Shown piece after piece: positions 1-8,077 of a stretch of DNA of 14,823 bases. This DNA comes from Bacilli bacterium. GTDB lineage: Bacteria > Bacillota_I > Bacilli_A > RF39 > UBA660. Location: positions 1-14,823 of the forward strand of contig JAEDKN010000022.1 of NCBI GenBank assembly GCA_016295795.1, read 5' to 3'. The number at the start of each line of letters is the position of its first letter. Within the stretch, counting starts at the first letter, position 1. The translations under genes and the position numbers were made by a program. Under the pieces are notes generated by a model. It saw only the letters and a program-made list of their open reading frames with translations. It did no database searches and was not told the origin of the DNA.

Positions 1-17
1 CAATTTGAAGTTCTTTT

Positions 18-2132
18 CTAATGTAATTTTAAAGTTTTAACTTTTGGTTTGTTTTTAATCGATAAATTTTTTTCTATTGAACATATTACTTTTCTATCTT
101 CTTTCGATACAGCTAACACCTGTGATTCTACTTTATTACCAATATAGTAAGATGCATTACTTCCGCGTAAAGATTTGCTTGAAGAATTGTATCTAATATT
201 ATTTCCAGCTATATATTCGATTGGTACTACAGCATATATATTATCTTCTGTTATTATATTGACCTCGTTAGGATATATTTCTAAAATTCTTCCCATAAAT
301 GTATCACCAATGTGATTTTCCATATATTGAACCATTCTTAATTTGTTAACTTCCATTTCTGCAATATCTGCTTGTCGCTCTTTGTAAGAAGCGTGATTAC
401 AATGTTCTTTTAATTTTTCTTCTAATTTTTCAAAATCAATATTATTTATATTTGAATTTTCATACATATCAAGTAAGGTATGCACTAGTAAATCTGGAGC
501 TCTCCTAATAGGAGAAGTAAAGTGTGTATAGCAATCTAATCCTAAGGCAAAATGGCCTATATTATCTACAGAGTATTTTGCTTTTGACATGGTTCTTAGA
601 AATAATGAAGATAAAGCTTGATATTCTTCTTTTACAGATAATTGTTTTAAAACTTGTTGTAGTAGGTGTGGACTACTTATATTGTTAAGCATATCTAATC
701 TATACCCCAATTCATGAAGCAAGTCCATGGTGTCTTCTATTTTATATTGATCTGGTGCTCCATGTATACGATATACAAAAGGCAAATCCATCCAGTATAT
801 ATGTGAAGCAACAACTTCATTTGCTAATACCATAGAGTATTCTACCATTTTTTCTGCAGGCCCTTGATGAACTTTTCTAAATTCGATAGGGTTGTTTGCT
901 GAATCTGTTATAACTTTAATTTCGCTACTTGCAAATTCAATATATCCTTCCTTCTCACGATTTTTAGAAAGTATTGATGTTAATTTATGCAAATTTAGAA
1001 GTGTTTCTATGTAAGGCTCATATCCAGATGGAATTATGCCATCTTCTAATATCATATTAACTTCTTCATATGTCATCTTCTTTTTAGAATTTATTACGCT
1101 ATCTTTTATTTCATAATTTATAACTTTTCCTTTTGGTGTTATTTCCATAATACAACTTTTAGTGAGTCTATCTACTTCAGGATTTAATGAACAAATTCCG
1201 TTAGATAAAACAAAATGTAGCATTGGTATTACTGAATTTGCCATATACACACTAGTTCCTCTATTTATTGCATCATTAAATATTTCACTATTTCTTTTAA
1301 CATAATGTGATACATTCGCGATATGAACTCCTAGCAAAAAATTTCCATTTGGTAATATTTTAAGTGATAATGCATCATCCATATCTTTAGTATATTTACT
1401 ATCTATTGTAAATATTTCTTCATCACGTAAATCTAATCTATTTAATATTTCTTCTTCTTTAACTTCGCTTGGAATTGCTTTTATTTCTTCTAAATACTTA
1501 CTACTATAATTGGTACTAAATCCTTTGCTATTTGCAATAGAAATTTCTTCTATATCAGGATCGTTTTTATTACCTAATTTTTCTATAATTTTTCCTTTAG
1601 TCGAGTTTAGAAAAGATAAATTATCTATTTCTACTACAAATCTGTCACCATCTACAAAATCATTTAACTTATCTTCATCAATTATTACATCTATTTTACT
1701 AGGAGTATTATATGAAGATAGCTGCTTTTTCTTTCCACAAGAATGAAGCTCGCATACTATTTGATTGCTTTCCCTTTTTAATACTCGTTCGATGGTGGCA
1801 GTCTTATGATCAAAATCCGGTTTGAAGACAACTGTATCAAAGTCTAATGCGCAGTTCATGTCATTAGGATCTATATAAAACTGAATATCGTTATGCCTTA
1901 TATATCTATTTCCTTTGTGACTACATAATATTTGGCCAATTTCTAAGCCTTCAGGGAATATGATGTATTTATCATTTTCAGTCAAGAATATTTTTCCATT
2001 CATTTCAAGATTATTTAGAACTTTTAATAAATTCTCCCTGTTATCTAAATTCAAATTTTTTTCGATATTTTGTAATTTGATACCCTTATTATTAGATTTT
2101 TCTATAATTTTCAAAATTACTTCTTCTTCCAT
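18..2132 (-). CDS. rnr: Ribonuclease R (RNB-family 3'-5' exoribonuclease)
   Basis: RNase R is a cytoplasmic 3'-5' hydrolytic exoribonuclease that degrades structured RNA and takes part in mRNA, rRNA and tmRNA quality control. The 704-residue product has the family layout: an N-terminal winged-helix-like region (about 1-65), cold-shock/OB regions (about 70-220), the RNB catalytic domain (from about 230) and a C-terminal S1 domain (about 608-690). The RNB metal-binding aspartates are visible in TIDSKYTKDMDDA as D244, D250, D252 and D253. The ATG at 2132 is chosen because GAGAGGG lies 5 nt upstream; an in-frame extension to 2174 would run into the terminator of the neighbouring gene. The gene ends in TAG 17 bases from the window edge, so it is complete. 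It lies downstream of sspI on the same strand, separated by a terminator. In many Bacillota smpB follows rnr; that region lies outside the window. Confidence 0.96.
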   Translation of the reverse strand: MEEEVILKIIEKSNNKGIKLQNIEKNLNLDNRENLLKVLNNLEMNGKIFLTENDKYIIFPEGLEIGQILCSHKGNRYIRHNDIQFYIDPNDMNCALDFDTVVFKPDFDHKTATIERVLKRESNQIVCELHSCGKKKQLSSYNTPSKIDVIIDEDKLNDFVDGDRFVVEIDNLSFLNSTKGKIIEKLGNKNDPDIEEISIANSKGFSTNYSSKYLEEIKAIPSEVKEEEILNRLDLRDEEIFTIDSKYTKDMDDALSLKILPNGNFLLGVHIANVSHYVKRNSEIFNDAINRGTSVYMANSVIPMLHFVLSNGICSLNPEVDRLTKSCIMEITPKGKVINYEIKDSVINSKKKMTYEEVNMILEDGIIPSGYEPYIETLLNLHKLTSILSKNREKEGYIEFASSEIKVITDSANNPIEFRKVHQGPAEKMVEYSMVLANEVVASHIYWMDLPFVYRIHGAPDQYKIEDTMDLLHELGYRLDMLNNISSPHLLQQVLKQLSVKEEYQALSSLFLRTMSKAKYSVDNIGHFALGLDCYTHFTSPIRRAPDLLVHTLLDMYENSNINNIDFEKLEEKLKEHCNHASYKERQADIAEMEVNKLRMVQYMENHIGDTFMGRILEIYPNEVNIITEDNIYAVVPIEYIAGNNIRYNSSSKSLRGSNASYYIGNKVESQVLAVSKEDRKVICSIEKNLSIKNKPKVKTLKLH

Positions 2133-2163
2133 AAAACCCTCTCTTATAATTAAATCATATAAT

Positions 2164-2196
2164 ATAAAAACCAATTAGTAAATAAATACTAACTGG
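2164..2196 (-). terminator. Rho-independent terminator of sspI
   Basis: Read on the minus strand, a 10-bp stem (CCAGTTAGTA pairing with TACTAATTGG, one G-U wobble) closes a short AT loop and is followed by TTTTTAT. It begins 18 bases after the sspI stop codon and lies upstream of rnr, so it should end the sspI transcript. On the plus strand the wobble becomes an A/C mismatch and the U-tract is poor, which supports minus-strand use. Confidence 0.75.
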
Positions 2197-2214
2197 TTTG
2201 GCATAATTTTACAT

Positions 2215-2427
2215 TTAATTACTCTTTATACGTTTCTCTATTATGGATAACATTTTAGTTTTTAACTCTTCATCTGCACCTTGCCATATTATTTCAAGAA
2301 AGACACCCATTCCAGGAAGAGCTATCTCATCTTGTTCTTTTATAGATTCTTCTATAGCGCGTCTTAAAACTTCTACATTATCATCACGAAAATTATTAAT
2401 GATATGACTCCTAATGTTAACATCCAT
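2215..2427 (-). CDS. sspI: Small acid-soluble spore protein I (SspI family)
   Basis: This 70-residue protein matches the SspI family of small acid-soluble spore proteins in length and pattern. It has an N-terminal MDVNIRSHIINN stretch, a central acidic helix, the hallmark LPGMGVFLEIIWQ segment (residues about 37-49) and a lysine-containing tail. B. subtilis SspI is about 71 residues and is made in the forespore under sigma G; its exact role in spores is not well established. The ATG at 2427 is preceded by AAGGAG at an 8-nt spacing, and the upstream in-frame GTG overlaps that site. No convincing sigma-G promoter could be picked out in the AT-rich upstream sequence. The gene implies that the organism sporulates or descends from a spore former. 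From memory, B. subtilis also places sspI near a SpoU-family methylase (ysgA), and such a gene is found 2.8 kb away here. Confidence 0.88.
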   Translation of the reverse strand: MDVNIRSHIINNFRDDNVEVLRRAIEESIKEQDEIALPGMGVFLEIIWQGADEELKTKMLSIIEKRIKSN

Positions 2428-2486
2428 ATTAATCACTCCTTGCTTATATTCTTTACATAGATATAAAAAATATACTAAAAAAAAGA

Positions 2487-2515
2487 TTTATTTTATTTTT
2501 TTATTGTAGTACAAT
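2487..2515 (+). promoter_or_regulatory. Candidate sigma-A promoter of the surface-protein gene
   Basis: A TACAAT -10 element (2510-2515) lies 17 bases downstream of a weak TTTATT -35 (2487-2492). A start near 2522 would give a leader of about 18 nt carrying GGAGG (2530-2534) before the ATG at 2540. A second TATAAT at 2521-2526 is too close to the start codon to be used. The assignment rests on motif match and position only. Confidence 0.4.
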
Positions 2516-2539
2516 ATTCTTATAATAATGGAGGTTACT

Positions 2540-4447
2540 ATGAACGATGGATACCAAAATAATTTAGATAATAATTTAGAAAATCAAGAAAATATTAACC
2601 AACTAAATAATGAAATTTATAATAACGAAAATTTTGAAAATAACAATTTGAACAATCAAAACTTAAATAATTATATGCCTTATGAATATCCTTCCTATGA
2701 TTCTAATAACCAAACTAATTTTGAAGAGGAAGAAAAGAAAAATAAGAGACCTCTAATAATAGTTTTAATAATATTTATTATTTTATTGCTTTTAATATTT
2801 GGTTTTATAATTTATAAATTAGTCTTTTCTAGAGCCGATAAGAATATTATGCTTGACAGTATTAAAGTAGAAGGTGGAACTATCAATGAGGAATTTTCAT
2901 TAGATAATCAAAACTATAATATAGAAAGCATAAATGATTCCATTAAATTGATATGTACATATAAAGGAAAAAAAGTTAATATAGATGGCTGTAATAAGAG
3001 CATATTGTTGACTAAAAATGAAATAAAGAATATAAAAATATCATTTGATAATAAAGATTATAATTTTTATATTGTTAGGTTAGATACCAATGCTCCAATT
3101 ATAAATAATGTTGAAGGTATTCCAGATGATTGGGTTAAGGAAACAACATTAAAAGTAGAAGCAACTTTTAAATTGGAACAAGCAGAGGAAGCATATTCAT
3201 TTGATAGAGGAGAAACTTGGCAAAAAGAAAATATAAAAACTTTTACTGATTCAGAAGATATTTCAATACTTGTAAAAGATATAGATGGTAATATCTCTTC
3301 AATATATGATGTAAAACTTGATAAGTTAGATTCTGTTGCGCCTAGTTTAATAGTTAAATCAATAGAAGGAGGCGTTGTAACAATAGAGGTTAAAGATGAT
3401 TCTTCTGGAATTACTCATTTAAATGTAACCTCATCTCCAACAGAGCCTACTAAATGGGATGAGATAGAACTTACTAATGATACGGTTATAAAATATAATG
3501 CAACTTCGACTGCTACCTATTATGCTTGGGCTAAAGATAAAGTTGGTAATATTGCATATCAAGAATTTTCACTAAATGAAGAACAAGAATCAAATGAAGA
3601 AGAAATTCAAAATAGTGAAGATAATAACACAAATGCTGATATTAATTCCGGCTCTAACTTGGGTTCTAATAATAACACTGTAGCTGAAGAGGTTAAAATA
3701 ACATCTGTAGCTGGTAATGTTAAAACGTGGACAAATAAAGTAACTTTAAAAGTTCAAGCAACTTCAAATAAATCTGATGCTAAATTAAGCTATTCATTTG
3801 ACGGAGGTAAAACTTATCAATCATCTAATTCAAAAATATTTACTTCCAATCAAACAGTAAAAATAATGGTTAAAAATAACAATACCGGTAAAACTTCAGC
3901 CATAAAATCTGAAGTAATAAAATATATAGACAATACAAAACCTAGTTGTGGTAAAATTACTGGTGCTAGTACTACTTGGATAAAAGATAAACGCAGTATA
4001 AGTGTGACATGCAATGATACTCAAAGTGGCTGTAAAGCTAGTAGCTATTCTAAAACATTTAATACTACAACAAAAACATCTACTATAACAATAAGTGATA
4101 AAGTTGGAAATACAAAAGAGTGTAGTGTCAATGTCTATGTAGATAATACAGGGCCTAAGATTTCTTATCAATTTATTACGAAAAATGAAAAAATAGATAA
4201 ATTTGAATTAATAATTACAGATAATGAATCCGGATTAAATTTAGATAGCATTAAATATAAGAAAAAAATAACAAAAAATGCTATAGATAATGTTTGGCAT
4301 GATAGGAGTTCTTTTGATGAAGAAAAAGTATTGACAGAAAATAAAAGCTATAGTTTTATAAAAGATGTAGGAATTTACAATTATTTCACTATAACAGCAT
4401 CTGATAAACTAGGAAATACAACAGAAATAGAAATATCTACAAAATAG
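2540..4447 (+). CDS. Membrane-anchored surface protein with cadherin-like and Ig-like modules
   Basis: The 635-residue protein starts with a cytoplasmic Asn/Glu-rich tail (about 1-65), then EEEEKKNKR and one transmembrane helix (about 71-95), giving an N-in, C-out orientation. Outside, residues about 104-181 resemble the cadherin-like beta-sandwich fold (LDSIKVEGGTINEEF, ending YNFYIVRLD). Ig-like modules follow from about 182, 264, 385, 464 and 535, with boundaries marked by D-x-x-x-P motifs such as DTNAP, DSVAP, DNTKP and DNTGP. An acidic Asn/Ser-rich linker covers about 350-384. The modules at 182 and 385 are recognisably related (YSFDRGETW and YSFDGGKTY). The module at 464 has four cysteines (C470, C491, C498, C528). 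GGAGG at 2530-2534 supports the ATG at 2540. No sortase motif or enzyme domain is visible. A role in adhesion or envelope structure is inference. It stands alone between a promoter and a terminator. Confidence 0.88.
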   Translation: MNDGYQNNLDNNLENQENINQLNNEIYNNENFENNNLNNQNLNNYMPYEYPSYDSNNQTNFEEEEKKNKRPLIIVLIIFIILLLLIFGFIIYKLVFSRADKNIMLDSIKVEGGTINEEFSLDNQNYNIESINDSIKLICTYKGKKVNIDGCNKSILLTKNEIKNIKISFDNKDYNFYIVRLDTNAPIINNVEGIPDDWVKETTLKVEATFKLEQAEEAYSFDRGETWQKENIKTFTDSEDISILVKDIDGNISSIYDVKLDKLDSVAPSLIVKSIEGGVVTIEVKDDSSGITHLNVTSSPTEPTKWDEIELTNDTVIKYNATSTATYYAWAKDKVGNIAYQEFSLNEEQESNEEEIQNSEDNNTNADINSGSNLGSNNNTVAEEVKITSVAGNVKTWTNKVTLKVQATSNKSDAKLSYSFDGGKTYQSSNSKIFTSNQTVKIMVKNNNTGKTSAIKSEVIKYIDNTKPSCGKITGASTTWIKDKRSISVTCNDTQSGCKASSYSKTFNTTTKTSTITISDKVGNTKECSVNVYVDNTGPKISYQFITKNEKIDKFELIITDNESGLNLDSIKYKKKITKNAIDNVWHDRSSFDEEKVLTENKSYSFIKDVGIYNYFTITASDKLGNTTEIEISTK

Positions 4448-4506
4448 AAATAATATTTATATTAAAAGTGAAAATAGATAATATATATTAGCTACTATAG
4501 TTGCGT

Positions 4507-4536
4507 TTGACACATTAAAATTCTGTAAAATTTAAT
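4507..4536 (+). promoter_or_regulatory. Candidate sigma-A promoter ahead of the 4.6-9.8 kb operon
   Basis: A perfect TTGACA -35 (4507-4512) is followed after 18 bases by TTTAAT (4531-4536), one mismatch from consensus. Predicted initiation near 4543 falls inside the hairpin that terminates the upstream gene, so the new mRNA would begin with most of that hairpin. It is the only good promoter-like sequence ahead of the seven-gene cluster. Confidence 0.5.
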
Positions 4537-4537
4537 T

Positions 4538-4562
4538 AAAAGACGAGGCAACTCGTCTTTTT
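4538..4562 (+). terminator. Rho-independent terminator with GCAA tetraloop
   Basis: GACGAG (4542-4547) and CTCGTC (4552-4557) form a perfect 6-bp stem around a GCAA tetraloop, flanked by AAAA upstream and TTTTT downstream. It should end the surface-protein transcript about 90 bases after its stop codon. The A and T flanks mean it could also work on the other strand. It overlaps the predicted transcription start of the next operon. Confidence 0.85.
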
Positions 4563-4584
4563 GATAATTTAGGTGGTAGATATT

Positions 4585-5223
4585 ATGAAATTACAAATAG
4601 ATGATAAATTTTATAAGTTAGAAATAGTAAAAAAAAGAACTAATAGAAATACCTATATTAGGGTTAAAGAAGATTTGACAATTTTAGTTACAACCAATAT
4701 TTTTACTTCTGATAAAAAAATAAATCAAATTATAAATGAGAATATAGATAGCATAAAGAAGATGATTGAAAGAGCATCTAAGAAGAAAGAATATGAGAAA
4801 AAATTTTATTATTTGGGTCGTGAATATGATTTGGTATATACTAATTCGGATTCGGTTTCTTTTGGTGAAAAAACAGCGTTTGTTGGTAAAAGTATTGATT
4901 TTGATAAATGGTTGAAGACTCAAGCTCAAGATCTTTTTTTACAAAGACTAGATCTTATCTATTCAAAATTTTCAAGAAGAATCCCGTATCCAACGATGAC
5001 TATAAGGAAAATGAAGAGTAGATGGGGAGTGTGCAACGTAAAAACACATAGAGTGACACTTAATTTAAATCTGATGAAAAAGGATATTTCATGTTTAGAT
5101 TATGTAATAGTACATGAATTATCTCATCTTGTTTATGCTGATCATTCAAAGAAGTTTTGGGGCTTAGTGGAAGAAAATTATCCAGAGTATAAAAAAGTCA
5201 GAAAAATGATGAAAGAATACTAA
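4585..5223 (+). CDS. YgjP/DUF45-family metal-dependent hydrolase (COG1451-like)
   Basis: The 212-residue protein belongs to the YgjP/DUF45 zincin-like family. Near the C-terminus it has the family signature SRWGVCN, then HELSHL (H177, E178, H181) and a third histidine in ADHSKKFW (H187), which would bind zinc. The N-terminal half is the usual beta-rich region, and the length is normal for the family. These proteins are predicted cytoplasmic metallopeptidases; substrates and roles are poorly known. The ATG at 4585 is chosen over an in-frame GTG at 4573 because AGGTGG lies 8 nt upstream of the ATG and overlaps the GTG. It is the first gene of the operon that runs to enolase, and the next start is 30 bases downstream. 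Confidence 0.9.
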   Translation: MKLQIDDKFYKLEIVKKRTNRNTYIRVKEDLTILVTTNIFTSDKKINQIINENIDSIKKMIERASKKKEYEKKFYYLGREYDLVYTNSDSVSFGEKTAFVGKSIDFDKWLKTQAQDLFLQRLDLIYSKFSRRIPYPTMTIRKMKSRWGVCNVKTHRVTLNLNLMKKDISCLDYVIVHELSHLVYADHSKKFWGLVEENYPEYKKVRKMMKEY

Positions 5224-5253
5224 AAATATATTATAATAAAAAAAGGTGATAGT

Positions 5254-5997
5254 ATGCTTATAACTAGTTTGGATAATGATAAAATAAAATCTTATATGAA
5301 ATTGAAAGATAGAAAATATAGGAAAAAGACAAAGACATTTATAGTAGAAGGCTTACATTTGGTTTTGGAAGCTTATAAAAGTGGAAGTATAATTGAATTA
5401 ATACTAGAAAAAGATGAAGTTTTACCACTTGATGTTCCTTGTGTTTATGTAACAAATGAAATTATAAATAAAATTTCTTCATTAGATGCTCCTAGCAATA
5501 TAATGGCTTTATGCAAGATGAATGAATCTACTGAGATTAAAGGAGAAAAAATACTTTTATTAGATGGAATACAAGATCCTGGCAATTTAGGAACAATTGT
5601 TAGAAGTAGTTTGGCATTTGACGTTGATACTATAATAATGAGTCCAGATACAGTAGATTTGTATAATCCAAAAGTATTACGTTCTACTCAAGGTATGATA
5701 TTTCATTTAAACATAATTACTAAATCACTTGACGAAGCAATAGATCAACTTAAGAATAATGAATATCCAATATATGGTACAAGAGTAGAATATGGAAGTG
5801 ATGTAAGAACATTAAATAAAAAAGACAAAAAAAGATATGCTCTTGTGATGGGAAATGAAGGTAATGGGATAAGAAGAGAAATATTAGATAAATGTGATAA
5901 ATTTTTGTATATTGATATGAATGAAAAAGTAGAGAGCTTAAACGTTGCAGTAGCAACTAGTATTCTACTTTATGAGTTGAATAGAAATGTTGACTAA
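5254..5997 (+). CDS. TrmH/SpoU-family RNA 2'-O-methyltransferase (YsgA/RlmB-like)
   Basis: The 247-residue product has the two-part SpoU structure: an N-terminal substrate-binding domain (about 1-90, with the typical SLDNDKIKSYMKLKDRKYR opening) and a C-terminal SPOUT knot domain. All three SpoU motifs are visible: LLDGIQDPGNLGTIVRSS (from about 102), MGNEGNGI (199-206), and ESLNVAVATSILLYE (from 227), which includes S228 and N230. Members use S-adenosylmethionine to methylate a ribose 2'-OH in rRNA or tRNA. The sequence does not settle which nucleotide is modified. It is closest in style to the YsgA/RlmB group of Bacillota, where ysgA can neighbour sspI. The start has AAGGTGA just upstream. 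Its last 11 bases overlap the next gene, suggesting translational coupling. Confidence 0.93.
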   Translation: MLITSLDNDKIKSYMKLKDRKYRKKTKTFIVEGLHLVLEAYKSGSIIELILEKDEVLPLDVPCVYVTNEIINKISSLDAPSNIMALCKMNESTEIKGEKILLLDGIQDPGNLGTIVRSSLAFDVDTIIMSPDTVDLYNPKVLRSTQGMIFHLNIITKSLDEAIDQLKNNEYPIYGTRVEYGSDVRTLNKKDKKRYALVMGNEGNGIRREILDKCDKFLYIDMNEKVESLNVAVATSILLYELNRNVD

Positions 5998-6892
5998 AAT
6001 AAAGGTCTTTAAGCCGTTGCCTGCCTATGTGCACTTTAATTTAAGCAGAAAGAATATAGAACATTATTTTGATTATAAGAAGTACACGAATATGTCCACT
6101 ATTGCTAAAAATCTAGAAGATAAAGACATCTTGTTTGGAGCACTAGATGTATTTAGTAGAAATTTATATGAATATAGAAATGTATTATATTATAATTTAG
6201 AAACTTTAGAGATAGAACGATTAATAAGCAAGAAAATACACGGAATGTATCTTCTTAATGAAAATGAAAATATTTGTTATTTTACTCACAATGAATTAGC
6301 TACCGTTTACCATGAACTTATTCATGTTGCATCTACATACCTAGATAAAAAAAACAAAATATTACATAGTGGATTTGCTTACTGTTCATTAAATGGGAAA
6401 ATATCGTTTGGGGAAGGTTTAACAGAGGGATATGTTGAATTTCTTTGTAGTAAGCATCTAAATAAAGATGATTTAATTTATCAATACAATCTAGAAAAAA
6501 AGACTTTTGATATTCCTCCATATTTCTATGCAAACATTCTTGTTAGACAATTAGAAATAATAGTGGGTGAACAGAATTTAAAGGATATGTTTTTTAAAGA
6601 AGGCTTTTTCAAACTAAAAGATTTTTTACTACAATATAAAGATGAAAAAGAAGTATTAGAGTTTTTCAGAAATTGTGATATTGCTGCAGTAGCAAGTGAA
6701 GAAAATAACTTAATTTTAAATAAATCTACTCTTAGAGCTCAAAAATTCTTAACAGATATTTGTCTAGAACATATGCCAGAAAAGTATTCAGAACTACAAG
6801 AATTGGTATTGTATAAGACTAATATAGGATTATCTTGTGACAAAGTATCAAAACAACTTGATAATGTGTTTAATAATCAAAAAAATAAGTAG
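5987..6892 (+). CDS. Uncharacterised HExxH (gluzincin-like) protein
   Basis: I do not recognise this 301-residue protein as a named family. It carries YHELIHVAS with the zinc motif H109-E110-x-x-H113. After about 30 residues comes GEGLTEGYVEF, where E147 is a good candidate for the third zinc ligand, so a gluzincin-like fold is inferred. Similar HExxH plus (N/T)EGY arrangements are, from memory, common in uncharacterised gut Bacillota proteins. There is no signal peptide or transmembrane helix, so it is probably cytoplasmic. The C-terminal 100 residues are charged and helical-looking. The ATG at 5987 overlaps the methyltransferase stop codon by 11 bases and has no strong ribosome binding site, so coupled translation is likely. 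It ends 8 bases before rimM, which puts it inside a translation-related operon. No substrate can be proposed. Confidence 0.82.
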   Translation: MLTKIKVFKPLPAYVHFNLSRKNIEHYFDYKKYTNMSTIAKNLEDKDILFGALDVFSRNLYEYRNVLYYNLETLEIERLISKKIHGMYLLNENENICYFTHNELATVYHELIHVASTYLDKKNKILHSGFAYCSLNGKISFGEGLTEGYVEFLCSKHLNKDDLIYQYNLEKKTFDIPPYFYANILVRQLEIIVGEQNLKDMFFKEGFFKLKDFLLQYKDEKEVLEFFRNCDIAAVASEENNLILNKSTLRAQKFLTDICLEHMPEKYSELQELVLYKTNIGLSCDKVSKQLDNVFNNQKNK

Positions 6893-6900
6893 GTGATAGT

Positions 6901-7395
6901 ATGGAATATGTGTATATTGGAAAAATAGTTAGTACCCATGGAATAAAGGGAGAAATAAAGATAATAAGTGATTTTGAATATAAGGATAAAGTATTTAAAA
7001 CAAAAGCCAATATATATATAGGGAAAAATCATATTAAAGAGGTTATTGATACATATAGACATCATAAACAATATGATATGATAACTTTAGAGGGTTACAA
7101 CAACATAAATGAGGTTTTAAAATATATGAAAGAACCTGTTTATATTTTAAAAGAAGAATTAAATATTGATAATAATGATATATTAATTTGTGATATAATA
7201 GGAATGGAAGCTTATGTACAAGATAGATATATTGGAATAGTAAAAGATATTTATAATACAGGAATTAATTATAAAGTAATAGAAATTTTTAATAAAAACA
7301 ATAAAACTCTTGTACCTTATCATAAAGATTTTATAGAGTTTGTAGACAAGAATAACAATAAGATTGTATTTAAAGGAGGAATGTTTGATGCTTAA
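6901..7395 (+). CDS. rimM: 16S rRNA processing / ribosome maturation factor RimM
   Basis: RimM binds ribosomal protein S19 and helps assemble the head of the 30S subunit. The 164-residue protein has the expected N-terminal RimM domain opening YVYIGKIVSTHGIKGEIKI (residues 3-21), with the conserved G-x-x-x-x-x-H-G-I-K-G-E pattern. A C-terminal PRC-barrel-like domain begins near residue 95 (DIIGMEAYVQDRYIGIVKDI) and ends with the usual LVPYHKDFIEFVD. The length is typical for Bacillota. AGGTGATAGT precedes the ATG. The final eight bases overlap trmD, as in many genomes where the two genes are coupled. rpsP and khpA, which often precede rimM, are absent; a TrmH-family gene and an HExxH gene are there instead. 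Confidence 0.95.
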   Translation: MEYVYIGKIVSTHGIKGEIKIISDFEYKDKVFKTKANIYIGKNHIKEVIDTYRHHKQYDMITLEGYNNINEVLKYMKEPVYILKEELNIDNNDILICDIIGMEAYVQDRYIGIVKDIYNTGINYKVIEIFNKNNKTLVPYHKDFIEFVDKNNNKIVFKGGMFDA

Positions 7396-8077
7396 GATAG
7401 ATATTTTAACATTATTTCCTTCTATGTTTGATGGCTTTTTAACAGAATCAATTATAAAAAGGGCAATAGATAAAAAGTTGGTAGAGATAAACATAGTAAA
7501 TTTTAGAGACTATACAAAAGATCCTCATGGTAAAGTTGATGATACTCCATATGGGGGAGGGGCAGGTATGGTCCTTGCTCCTCAGCCATTATTTGATGCG
7601 GTAGAGAGCTTGAAAAAAGATAATACAAAAGTGATTCTATTAACTCCTGATGGGAAACCTTATAAACAAGAAATTGCTTATTCATTGTCACACTATGAAC
7701 ATCTAATATTGATATGTGGGCATTATGAAGGCTTTGATGAGAGAATTAGAACGCTTGCAGATTTTGAGCTAAGTATTGGAGATTATGTACTTACTGGTGG
7801 AGAAATACCAAGTATGATTATAGTAGATTCTGTTGTTAGATTGGTTGATGGAGTAATAGAAAAATCCTCACATGAGTGCGATTCGTTTAATAATAATTTA
7901 TTAGATTATCCAACATATACTAAACCCAGGGATTTTAGAGGTATGAAGGTGCCAGAAGTATTACTTTCAGGTAATCATAAAGAAATAGAAAAATATAGAT
8001 TAGAAGAACAAATTAGAAGGACAAGAGAAAGAAGACCTGATCTTTTGAAAGAAGAGGTGAATGATATTGGCAATTAA
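7388..8077 (+). CDS. trmD: tRNA (guanine-N1-)-methyltransferase TrmD
   Basis: TrmD methylates N1 of G37 next to the anticodon in tRNAs that read CNN and some GNN codons, preventing +1 frameshifting. The 229-residue protein starts MLKIDILTLFPSMFDGF, then shows the HGKVDDTPYGGGAGMVL loop, the knot motif GDYVLTGGEIP (about 131-141), and the terminal RRTRERRPDLL segment. All are hallmarks of bacterial TrmD, and the length is nearly standard. The ATG at 7388 is selected because AAAGGAGG lies 7-8 nt upstream inside the rimM end; an upstream in-frame TTG (7364) covers the ribosome binding site itself. The 3' end overlaps the next gene, whose start lies inside the last codons of trmD. Confidence 0.97.
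   Translation: MLKIDILTLFPSMFDGFLTESIIKRAIDKKLVEINIVNFRDYTKDPHGKVDDTPYGGGAGMVLAPQPLFDAVESLKKDNTKVILLTPDGKPYKQEIAYSLSHYEHLILICGHYEGFDERIRTLADFELSIGDYVLTGGEIPSMIIVDSVVRLVDGVIEKSSHECDSFNNNLLDYPTYTKPRDFRGMKVPEVLLSGNHKEIEKYRLEEQIRRTRERRPDLLKEEVNDIGN

Noticed and set aside
2142..2165. Separate promoter for rnr (TGATTTAAT on the minus strand)
   Set aside because: The extended -10 match would start transcription inside the rnr ribosome binding site, and no -35 is present.
2428..2530. Sigma-G promoter for sspI
   Set aside because: Several partial matches (GTATA, TATGTAA, AATATAA) exist, but none combine at the expected spacing; the sequence is too AT-rich to decide.
7183..7691. Long minus-strand reading frames opposite rimM, trmD and other genes
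   Set aside because: They lie entirely under well-supported genes, have no ribosome binding sites and encode Ile/Leu/His-rich nonsense; they are shadows of the real genes.
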